A DNA stretch of 25,427 bases, from positions 1-25,427 of IMG/VR virus record IMGVR_UViG_3300045944_000044; one strand, written 5' to 3'. Source of the stretch: a virus. The stretch's first letter is position 1. Each line of letters starts with the position of its first letter. Below, piece by piece: positions 1-4,351 of this stretch. The notes below the pieces were generated by a model. That model was not told where the DNA came from. It saw nothing but the letters and a program-made list of their open reading frames with translations, and made no database searches. Made by a program: the position numbers and the translations under genes.

Positions 1-12
1 CTAAACCAGAAA

Positions 13-40
13 AGGGGCCCCGCTCTGAGACGGGGCCCCT
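13..40 (-). terminator. Intrinsic terminator, minus strand
   Basis: A perfect 10-bp inverted repeat (AGGGGCCCCG / CGGGGCCCCT) flanks an 8-nt loop at 23-30. Read on the minus strand the stem is followed directly by TTTTCTGG, the layout of a Rho-independent terminator for leftward transcription. On the plus strand no T run follows, so it is directional. It lies downstream of the immunity-type operon and of a second hairpin at 173-211. Confidence 0.75.
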
Positions 41-143
41 CGCCGATGTTCTGCGTGTCCGGCACCACCCAGGACCACAACCAACAACCGCGTCGTCAGC
101 ATGCACCACGGCACCGACACATTGCGTGAATTCGCTCGGAAAG

Positions 144-166
144 TTGTCCACAGATCCTGTGGGTAA
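144..166. promoter_or_regulatory. Imperfect palindrome, possible operator
   Basis: TTGTCCACAG and CTGTGGGTAA form a 23-bp interrupted palindrome around a 3-bp centre; 8 of 10 positions match between the half-sites and the inner CCACAG/CTGTGG arms are perfect. It sits between the two minus-strand hairpins. Each half also resembles a DnaA box, but an isolated pair here is better read as a protein-binding site of unknown partner. There is no functional evidence beyond symmetry. Confidence 0.3.
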
Positions 167-172
167 AAACGA

Positions 173-211
173 AACCGCCCCACTGACCACGCGGGGCCTG
201 GCGGGGCGGTT
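173..211 (-). terminator. Probable intrinsic terminator, minus strand
   Basis: AACCGCCCC (173-181) pairs with GGGGCGGTT (203-211) in a 9-bp stem with a 21-nt loop. Read leftward, the stem runs into TTTCGTTTTTACC, a T-rich tail. The loop is long, so this is weaker than the hairpin at 13-40, but both point the same way and together suggest a tandem terminator at the end of the leftward immunity-region transcript. Confidence 0.5.
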
Positions 212-306
212 CGGGAGAGAACAGCAGGCTACGACGAACCCGACAACGCTGTCACTTCACCCAAGCTGCGCCTGGCCGCTGCGCTGCGCGGGGTGATGAT
301 GAGGGC

Positions 307-522
307 ATGGAGTTTCGGCGGTACCAGCGGTCCGGGGTGTGCACAACGTGTGACGGCACGGCCCGGTTCTACCCCGCCCCGGTGTCCGATGTCCAGGCGT
401 TGGCCGAGTCGCCCGACGACGTCGAAACGACCGGCGAATGGGTGCACCTGAACCCCGCCGACTGGATCGACAACCCGCACCCGGTCACCGTGGCGGGTGT
501 CATAGCCGGGGCGCGCTACTGA
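307..522 (+). CDS. Small CxxC/His protein, only plus-strand gene
   Basis: A 71-residue product of unknown function. Visible features are a CTTC knuckle (residues 12-15) and a later WVHLNPADWIDNPHPV segment whose two histidines could complete a metal site with the cysteine pair; small proteins with a WVHL...DW.DNPH pattern are familiar in actinobacteriophages, from memory. The ATG at 307 is preceded by GATGAGGGC as a modest ribosome site. Codon third positions are strongly G/C, supporting this strand over the 83-codon antisense frame at 229-480. It is the only convincing plus-strand gene here, and its last 7 bases overlap tail to tail with the end of the 516-890 gene. No promoter is recognisable just upstream. 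Confidence 0.6.
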   Translation: MEFRRYQRSGVCTTCDGTARFYPAPVSDVQALAESPDDVETTGEWVHLNPADWIDNPHPVTVAGVIAGARY

Positions 523-890
523 TTCGGCCCCGAACTGGGGAAAAGGTAACGGGCGATCACGTACAGCACACCGATCGTCTCAGCGACCACCGACGCGAAA
601 TACGCGATCATCACAGTGGCCTCGATCTCACCCCACTGCGAGACGACGTAGGCGGCCATGAACGCTGTGGCCGCGGACGTCAGACCGCCGACAACCCGCA
701 GAGTCCACTTCACCAACGCCCGCCGATAGGTGTTGGCAGCCCGAACCGCTTTGTAGTTCTCGTCGAGGATCCGTTTCTCAACCGACGGGTCGGTTCGGCT
801 TGCCGACGGAGTGGCCTCTAGCTGGCCACGACCTGCGTTGTCGAATTGGACGCTGTCCTCGGTCCCAACATCGAGCTCATCGTCACTCAC
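516..890 (-). CDS. Two-helix membrane protein downstream of ImmA
   Basis: A 124-residue protein started by GTG at 890, whose GTGA overlaps the stop codon of the ImmA/IrrE gene, so the two are probably translationally coupled. The first 35 residues are acidic and polar, then a charged helical stretch (about 36-62) leads into two hydrophobic segments (about 63-84 and 91-113) joined by a short acidic turn, ending in RYLFPSSGPNQ. This is a two-TM hairpin with a cytosolic N-terminal arm. The second helix (VMIAYFASVVAETIGVLYVI) looks like a conserved family signature, but I cannot name the family. Small membrane proteins in prophage immunity regions sometimes act in superinfection exclusion or as abortive effectors; here that is inference from context. 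Confidence 0.8.
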   Translation of the reverse strand: MSDDELDVGTEDSVQFDNAGRGQLEATPSASRTDPSVEKRILDENYKAVRAANTYRRALVKWTLRVVGGLTSAATAFMAAYVVSQWGEIEATVMIAYFASVVAETIGVLYVIARYLFPSSGPNQ

Positions 891-1375
891 TGTCGCCGCG
901 CCAGCCGATTCAGCCGGGTGTTCAGCGCCGGCGGGGAAACACCGAAATGGGCGGCCATCTCGACGTTCGTTTTCCCCCTGGCTCGCAGTCGATCGATCTC
1001 GCCGGCGGGCATGAGCAGGTTTCCGGCGAACTCGTCTGCGTAGAACTCGTGCAGGTCGTAGGTTCGGCCGCGCTCGTCGATGAACGCGAAATCGTTGTGC
1101 CCCTGGTTGATCCGCTCCACGTAGTGGCCGAGCTCGTGGGCGATGGTGAAGCGTTGCCGGGCCTCGTTCTCGGCGGCGTCGACGTAGATGACAGGCACGT
1201 TCGGGGGGCGCGACCGGATCATCCCGGACACCCCGTCCCGCAAGTACGTGTACTCGATCCGGATGCCCATCCGGGCGGCGATGGCTTCGACGTCGACGGG
1301 GAACACCCCGGGGTGCGAGTAGTCCCGGGCGGTCGCTTCCGCGTCGTCCCTGGCGCTGTCGATCACAAGCGCCAT
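887..1375 (-). CDS. immA: ImmA/IrrE family metallopeptidase
   Basis: A 162-residue zinc peptidase of the ImmA/IrrE family. In ICEBs1-like elements ImmA cleaves the element's repressor during the DNA-damage response, and IrrE/DdrO is a parallel case; the substrate here is unknown. The zinc site is clear: HELGH at residues 80-84 and the downstream glutamate in YADEFAGNLLMP (E115). The last 40 residues resemble a small helix-turn-helix. ATG at 1375 is chosen because AGGAGGT sits 7 nt upstream; a GTG at 1384 would overlap that ribosome site. The gene follows the HTH gene after a 107-nt gap and is coupled to the two-TM gene. Its presence supports a temperate lifestyle. Confidence 0.92.
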   Translation of the reverse strand: MALVIDSARDDAEATARDYSHPGVFPVDVEAIAARMGIRIEYTYLRDGVSGMIRSRPPNVPVIYVDAAENEARQRFTIAHELGHYVERINQGHNDFAFIDERGRTYDLHEFYADEFAGNLLMPAGEIDRLRARGKTNVEMAAHFGVSPPALNTRLNRLARRQ

Positions 1376-1483
1376 CGCAACCACCTCCTGTCCTGTCGGT
1401 GATCGTATCGTCTCTACCTGGCCATATAGGGCAACACCGCACGTGTGACGCCAGCGCTTCCTGGGTGCCGCGCGCGTTCGGTC

Positions 1484-1777
1484 TCAGCCGGTGAGGTCGG
1501 TGCGGGCGCCGCGCCCGGGCCGGCGGGCGTTCCATTCGTCGATCGTTTCGGTGAGCCATCCGCGCGCGGTGCCGCGGGGCAGCGTTCCATCGGGATTGAT
1601 CGGGCCGATCACGGCATCGGCCGGCGGCAGGTGGTAACGGCTCATCGTGTTCGGTGCGACACCGATCCGCTCGGCGAATTCTGCGAGGTTGAGGTAGCGG
1701 ACCGCCGGCCGCTGTCTGGGCTGCGGCTTATTGGCGAGGTCTCGGTAGTACTCGTCCATGCTGGCGTAGGACTTCAC
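1484..1777 (-). CDS. Small helix-turn-helix DNA-binding protein
   Basis: A 97-residue protein with a helix-turn-helix at about residues 29-50 (YLNLAEFAERIGVAPNTMSR), then a turn rich in proline and glycine and a C-terminal RGWLTETIDEWNARRPGRG helix. This order is typical of the winged-helix, AlpA/excisionase/MerR-like class of phage regulators rather than a XRE-type CI repressor. GTG at 1777 is preferred: its GTGA overlaps the stop of the 51-residue gene and GAGGA lies 8 nt upstream. ATG at 1786 is an alternative, giving a 13-nt overlap. It lies between micro membrane proteins and the ImmA gene, so it could be the immunity regulator or an excisionase (Xis/Cox) homologue; sequence alone does not decide. 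Confidence 0.82.
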   Translation of the reverse strand: MKSYASMDEYYRDLANKPQPRQRPAVRYLNLAEFAERIGVAPNTMSRYHLPPADAVIGPINPDGTLPRGTARGWLTETIDEWNARRPGRGARTDLTG

Positions 1778-1929
1778 CGCGACCATCCTCGAATGACGCG
1801 GTTGCCGAGCTGGTAGGCGACGACGGTGCCCCAGACCGCCCAGAACGGCCAGGGCGCGCCGACGATCAGTAGCACGCCGGCGGTGGCGATGCTGCCGACG
1901 ATGTCGTAGTTGGCTCTGATGGTGTACAT
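1774..1929 (-). CDS. 51-residue membrane protein
   Basis: A small gene with a strong ribosome site (AGGAGG, nine bases before the ATG at 1929). The product has a short polar N-terminus, then two closely spaced hydrophobic stretches (about residues 9-25 and 27-42, the second rich in tryptophan and broken by the APWPFW turn), and a basic end (NRVIRGWSR). It could span the membrane once or as a tight hairpin. Its stop codon overlaps the preferred GTG start of the HTH gene. Function unknown; it may be a membrane anchor, inhibitor or exclusion factor. The good ribosome site, the coupling to a recognisable gene and the clean hydrophobic pattern argue that it is real. Confidence 0.72.
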   Translation of the reverse strand: MYTIRANYDIVGSIATAGVLLIVGAPWPFWAVWGTVVAYQLGNRVIRGWSR

Positions 1930-1982
1930 CTAGTGTTTCCTCCTGTTCGCAATGTGTCGGTATCCTGGAAGCCCTGGAGGGT

Positions 1983-2007
1983 CCCCCGGCGCTTTCCTCG
2001 CCGGGGG
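1983..2007. other. Strong GC hairpin between two small genes
   Basis: CCCCCGGCG (1983-1991) and CGCCGGGGG (1999-2007) form a perfect 9-bp stem with a 7-nt loop. With a small bulge, four more pairs can form on the outside. It sits between the 43- and 51-residue genes of the leftward operon. No T run follows on either strand, so it is not a typical intrinsic terminator; it may be an RNA-processing or attenuation structure. Confidence 0.45.
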
Positions 2008-2016
2008 CCTCTCAGG

Positions 2017-2148
2017 TCACCGTTTCCGGTGACGGCCTCGGCTTTTACGCCGCTTCCCCGTCCGGGGCTTCCGATTTTGGATCACCTGCACGATCTGCAC
2101 GATCAGGCTGGTTGCCGCGATCAGTAGTCCCCATCGGGATTCGTTCAA
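2017..2148 (-). CDS. 43-residue membrane protein with basic tail (TTG start)
   Basis: The first gene after the promoter at 2182-2210. AGGAGG at 2157-2162 lies 8 nt before a TTG at 2148; in-frame GTGs at 2154 and 2157 overlap or crowd that site, so TTG is the best-spaced start. The product is one hydrophobic helix (about residues 6-23, RWGLLIAATSLIVQIVQVI) followed by about 18 strongly basic residues (RKPRTGKRRKSRGRHRKR). That gives a single-pass protein with a positively charged cytosolic tail, which could bind nucleic acid or acidic lipid, or inhibit a partner. No family recognised. The 3' end contains a perfect 7-bp hairpin (GTCACCG TTTC CGGTGAC, 2016-2033). Confidence 0.65.
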   Translation of the reverse strand: MNESRWGLLIAATSLIVQIVQVIQNRKPRTGKRRKSRGRHRKR

Positions 2149-2181
2149 ATTCACCACCTCCTCTCGTTGTCGACACCACTA

Positions 2182-2210
2182 ACTATACAGTATCACCATG
2201 TGTAGTGCAA
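2182..2210 (-). promoter_or_regulatory. Leftward SigA-type promoter of the immunity-type operon
   Basis: TTGCAC (2210-2205) and TATAGT (2187-2182) are separated by exactly 17 bp, with transcription expected to start near 2175, about 25 bases before the TTG start of the 43-residue gene. The -10 box overlaps a small palindrome, ATACTGTAT, and ACAGT..ACTGT (2210-2224) lies just upstream of the -35 box; either could be an operator. The 2149-2346 stretch holds no convincing gene, only this promoter and short GC hairpins such as GCGCA TCC TGCGC. Confidence 0.7.
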
Positions 2211-2346
2211 CAGTTCCGGACTGTAAAGTAGTGGGATTCTCGCTTAATCTGGGGGGCGGACGCCTGCCGGCACTTCATGTCGGTGTCCGGGGATTTCCGG
2301 TGCCGCGCAGGATGCGCAGGTCAGGCCCAGCGACAGATGGGGCCGC

Positions 2347-3129
2347 TCACCCGGTGAACCGCTCGACGGTCGTGAGGTCCACCGTCACAGGCGTGTACGC
2401 GTCGTCCACACGCACATCAGCCGGGACCGGGCCGGTCAGCGACGACTTCGCCACCAGCGGCGACGGATTGCCCGCGCCGAGCGGCCCGGTGAACGTGACC
2501 GTGAACTGGTCGGCGCCCGGGCCGGCGGCCACGGTCACGTTGACGCCGATCGGCGCGATCGCCCGCAACTGTGTCTGCAGCTCACCGGCCGACACCGCGC
2601 GCGCCATCCCCGGCGTGGTGATGTTGTCGTAGAGCAGCCGCCACGAACCGCCCGTCGGGCCGCCCGTGATGCTGATGATCTGCACCCGCCCGGCCGCGTA
2701 ATCGGCCGGCTCGATCACCGGCAGCGCGAACGTCACCGGATCGTACTGGTAGGCGCGGCCGTTGATCGTCGCCGGCTCGAAAGCCACCGTGCACAGCAGC
2801 GGCGTGTCACCCAAACCCATCAGCGACGACTTCGCGATGATGCCCACACCGTCGTCGCCGGTGTTCTGGCCGGGCAGCCGCAGCACACCGGCCTCCACGC
2901 GGGCCGCCACCGGGATCAGCAGCACGGTGCGCGGCGGCGACGCCTCGATGAGCCGCAGCTCCGGGGTTTTCGACTGTCCCGCAACGCGTACCGTGATCTC
3001 GGCGTCGATCCACGGCGCGTATAGGTCCGGGCGGGTGTCGGCGTCGCCGAATGATCCGACGGTGTCGGCGACGACCCCGCTGTAGAGGCCGATCAGCCGG
3101 CAGTAGGTCAGCGCATCGTAATCGGCCAC
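2347..3129 (-). CDS. Structural-looking protein downstream of lysis genes
   Basis: A 260-residue protein, GTG start at 3129 with AAGGA about nine bases upstream. No signal peptide or membrane segment is seen. The C-terminal third (about residues 150-245) has the pattern GGSWRLLYDN ... ELQTQLRAI .. IGVNVTVAAGPG .. FTVTFTGPLG, which resembles an all-beta repeat found in phage and bacterial surface proteins (GT-x-L-x-F/Y ... NVTVTGG ... YTVTFTG). The N-terminal part is also beta-rich by eye. A decoration, fibre or minor tail role is plausible, but its place after the lysis cassette and micro membrane genes, not with the other tail genes, is unusual. It is the last gene of the late unit; no clear terminator follows. 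Confidence 0.75.
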   Translation of the reverse strand: MADYDALTYCRLIGLYSGVVADTVGSFGDADTRPDLYAPWIDAEITVRVAGQSKTPELRLIEASPPRTVLLIPVAARVEAGVLRLPGQNTGDDGVGIIAKSSLMGLGDTPLLCTVAFEPATINGRAYQYDPVTFALPVIEPADYAAGRVQIISITGGPTGGSWRLLYDNITTPGMARAVSAGELQTQLRAIAPIGVNVTVAAGPGADQFTVTFTGPLGAGNPSPLVAKSSLTGPVPADVRVDDAYTPVTVDLTTVERFTG

Positions 3130-3167
3130 GGCTCAATCCTTTCGACGCTTCGAGATGGGCACCTATT

Positions 3168-3539
3168 TCACACCGGGCACGGTGTCAAGGGATGATTACG
3201 GACGGCTTCGGTGAGCGCGGCGCGGGCCTGGCGGGCGGCGTCGATGTCGGCGAGCACATCGTCGGCCTGCTCCGGGGTGATCCGCTGGCCGCTGGCCGCG
3301 CCTTCGACCACGCCGCGCAGCGCCTCGTCGCGGGCGTCGTAGGCCGTCTCGGATGTCACCCGGGCTTGCAGGAACGCGGTCAGGAAGTTCACCGTGGAAG
3401 CGATGCACTGCTCCTGGGTGGTGTCACGGCGCAGGGTGTCACGCACATAGGAATTGAAGCGGGCGGTGTTGATCATCGACAGCACCGCCACAGCGAGGAA
3501 GACGGCGGCGATCGCGATTTGGGTGACCCGGCTGTTCAT
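3168..3539 (-). CDS. Membrane-anchored helical protein of the lysis region
   Basis: A 123-residue protein beginning two bases after the stop of the holin-like gene, with GCGGAGC upstream of the ATG at 3539. One hydrophobic helix near the N-terminus (about residues 6-25, TQIAIAAVFLAVAVLSMI) is followed by about 95 residues of charged, alpha-helical sequence (RDTLRRDTTQEQ ... ADDVLADIDAARQARAAL). The topology is that of a type II or signal-anchored protein with an extracytoplasmic helical domain. Similar small signal-anchor proteins follow holin candidates in mycobacteriophage lysis cassettes, where they may act as holin partners or spanin-like factors; no catalytic motif is visible. One Cys near residue 44 and one near the C-terminus are present. 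Confidence 0.78.
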   Translation of the reverse strand: MNSRVTQIAIAAVFLAVAVLSMINTARFNSYVRDTLRRDTTQEQCIASTVNFLTAFLQARVTSETAYDARDEALRGVVEGAASGQRITPEQADDVLADIDAARQARAALTEAVRNHPLTPCPV

Positions 3540-3541
3540 GC

Positions 3542-3757
3542 TTAAGCTCCGCTCTCGTTGTGTCCGTTGCCGTTTCGTTTGGCCGCCGCGGTGGCCGCGA
3601 ACCACCAGCCGATCAGCAAAGGCATCGCGGCGTCGAGGATCGCCGCTTCCGGCCACGGCCTCCAGATCCGCACCACCGCGGTCGCGATCCACGCCGCCAC
3701 GATGACCACGGTGAGCAGGTTGACCATCTGCTGACGGTCCAGCTTCGGCACCGTCAT
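3542..3757 (-). CDS. Two-helix holin-like membrane protein
   Basis: A 71-residue protein with two hydrophobic segments (about residues 12-30, LLTVVIVAAWIATAVVRI, and 36-54, AAILDAAMPLLIGWWFAAT) and a polar, charged C-terminus (KRNGNGHNESGA). Size, two TM helices and position after LysA/LysB make it the best holin candidate in the window; holins permeabilise the cytoplasmic membrane to trigger lysis. The ATG at 3757 overlaps the TGA of the 34-residue gene (ATGA), so translation is probably coupled. Other membrane proteins of this cluster are competing candidates, and holins share too little sequence to assign by inspection. Confidence 0.75.
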   Translation of the reverse strand: MTVPKLDRQQMVNLLTVVIVAAWIATAVVRIWRPWPEAAILDAAMPLLIGWWFAATAAAKRNGNGHNESGA

Positions 3758-3858
3758 CGCGGCCCCCGATTGTGGCGGGCCAGCGTGAATGCGGCGATCA
3801 TCGCCGCGACGGAAAGGCCGACGAGGACACCGCCGCCGAGGATGACGAGGTCGGTCAC
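3754..3858 (-). CDS. 34-residue single-helix membrane protein
   Basis: A GTG-started gene of only 35 codons that bridges its neighbours exactly: its GTGA overlaps the stop of the upstream 71-residue gene and its TGA overlaps the ATG of the holin-like gene. The product is a short start (MTD), one hydrophobic helix of about 23 residues (LVILGGGVLVGLSVAAMIAA and a few more) and a basic tail (RHNRGPR). It has the build of a minimal membrane peptide such as an antiholin, holin subunit or toxin-like pore peptide. Double coupling and a clean hydrophobic pattern make chance less likely, but there is no independent ribosome site. Confidence 0.6.
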   Translation of the reverse strand: MTDLVILGGGVLVGLSVAAMIAAFTLARHNRGPR

Positions 3859-4070
3859 GGCCCGAACGCCAGCACGAGATAGAGCGCGGCGTCGAGCCAC
3901 ACTCGGTTATATGTGCGCGGCGGGACGTTTGGGGGCGCGGAGTCATAAGTTTTGACAGGTATGGCGTCGGGGCGGTCAGTGCTAGTTGGGTTTAATTCCG
4001 GCGGGGCAATTAAAGCCAAAGCGGGTTTCGCTTTAATTTCGCTGGTCGGGCGGTCGTCGAGCGTCGTCAT
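3855..4070 (-). CDS. 71-residue protein with C-terminal hydrophobic segment
   Basis: ATG at 4070 overlaps the TGA of the 94-residue gene (ATGA). The first 50 residues are polar and proline-rich with several Thr/Ser (PPELNPTSTDRPDAIPVKTY); the last 14 (VWLDAALYLVLAFG) are hydrophobic, and the 34-residue membrane gene begins in the overlap with its stop. The codons for about residues 10-30 are rich in A/T-ending triplets (gaa, att, aaa, tta), unlike the GC-rich neighbours, and this is where the TTTAATT repeats at 3991-4038 fall. No family recognised. It could be a tail-anchored accessory protein of the lysis cassette. Confidence 0.68.
   Translation of the reverse strand: MTTLDDRPTSEIKAKPALALIAPPELNPTSTDRPDAIPVKTYDSAPPNVPPRTYNRVWLDAALYLVLAFGP
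3991..4038. repeat. Triple TTTAATT/AATTAAA inverted repeat in an AT-rich patch
   Basis: TTTAATT at 3991-3997, AATTAAAGC at 4008-4016 and GCTTTAATT at 4030-4038 form two alternative hairpins sharing the middle arm; the second has perfect 9-bp arms and a 13-nt loop, with a competing inner AAAGCG/CGCTTT stem. The patch lies inside the 71-residue gene and is strikingly AT-rich for this sequence. It could be a protein-binding site or an RNA switch. Confidence 0.5.
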
Positions 4071-4351
4071 AATTGCTGCACCTGCCCATCGCTCCATTCG
4101 ACCCGCGTGCCGTAGTCGGGGTGGGCGTAGATGTGGACACCGAAGAGGTCTTCGAGCTTGTCCCACCAGACGCATGAACCCGCTCCGATCAGCCACCGCT
4201 GGGCCACCCGTCCATCGGGGAACACCGCGATCTGAAACTGCGGTTGATCGGGCTCGCCGTAGTTGTGTGCCTCGATTTCAGGCTTGAGTGCCTTGGCCTG
4301 GGTCCGGTAGACGGTCGCGGTTCGTATCGCCAGATCGTCGAGCAGTGTCAT
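4067..4351 (-). CDS. Hypothetical 94-residue protein after LysB
   Basis: ATG at 4351 overlaps the LysB stop codon (ATGA). The product is soluble-looking, without signal peptide or membrane helix: a helical N-terminus (LLDDLAIRTATVYRTQAKAL) then a likely beta-rich part with several aromatic residues (FQIAVFPDGRVAQRWLIG, CVWWDKLEDLFGVHIYAHPD, VEWSDGQVQQL). No catalytic motif is recognisable. Its stop overlaps the start of the next small gene, so it belongs to the lysis transcription unit. A role in lysis is suggested only by position. Confidence 0.72.
   Translation of the reverse strand: MTLLDDLAIRTATVYRTQAKALKPEIEAHNYGEPDQPQFQIAVFPDGRVAQRWLIGAGSCVWWDKLEDLFGVHIYAHPDYGTRVEWSDGQVQQL

Noticed and set aside
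144-166. Pair of DnaA-box-like sequences (TTGTCCACA and TTACCCACA)
   Set aside because: Only two boxes in inverted orientation with no AT-rich unwinding region or replication gene; listed only as a palindrome.
1-183. 60-codon minus-strand frame at the window edge
   Set aside because: It runs through both the palindrome and the strong terminator at 13-40 and has no ribosome site or motif.
229-480. 83-codon minus-strand frame ending just before the hairpin at 173-211
   Set aside because: The opposite strand encodes the CxxC/WVHL protein with better codon bias and motifs; the two cannot easily both be genes. The nearness to the hairpin is noted but not sufficient.
1376-1483. Possible second promoter before the ImmA gene (TTGCCC and TACGAT)
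   Set aside because: The spacer is about 21 bp and the boxes are weak. The 107-nt gap otherwise shows only the AGGAGGT ribosome site and a CACGTG palindrome.
2183-2278. 31-codon minus-strand frame upstream of the promoter
   Set aside because: No ribosome site, cysteine-rich random-looking product, and the stop lies inside the -10 box.
2198-2632. 144-codon plus-strand frame diverging from the leftward promoter
   Set aside because: Mostly antisense to the 260-residue protein and lacks a ribosome site; considered because a divergent regulator would make sense here.
3952-3957. Perfect TTGACA -35 hexamer on the plus strand
   Set aside because: No acceptable -10 box at 16-18 bp; it would drive antisense transcription over the lysis genes.
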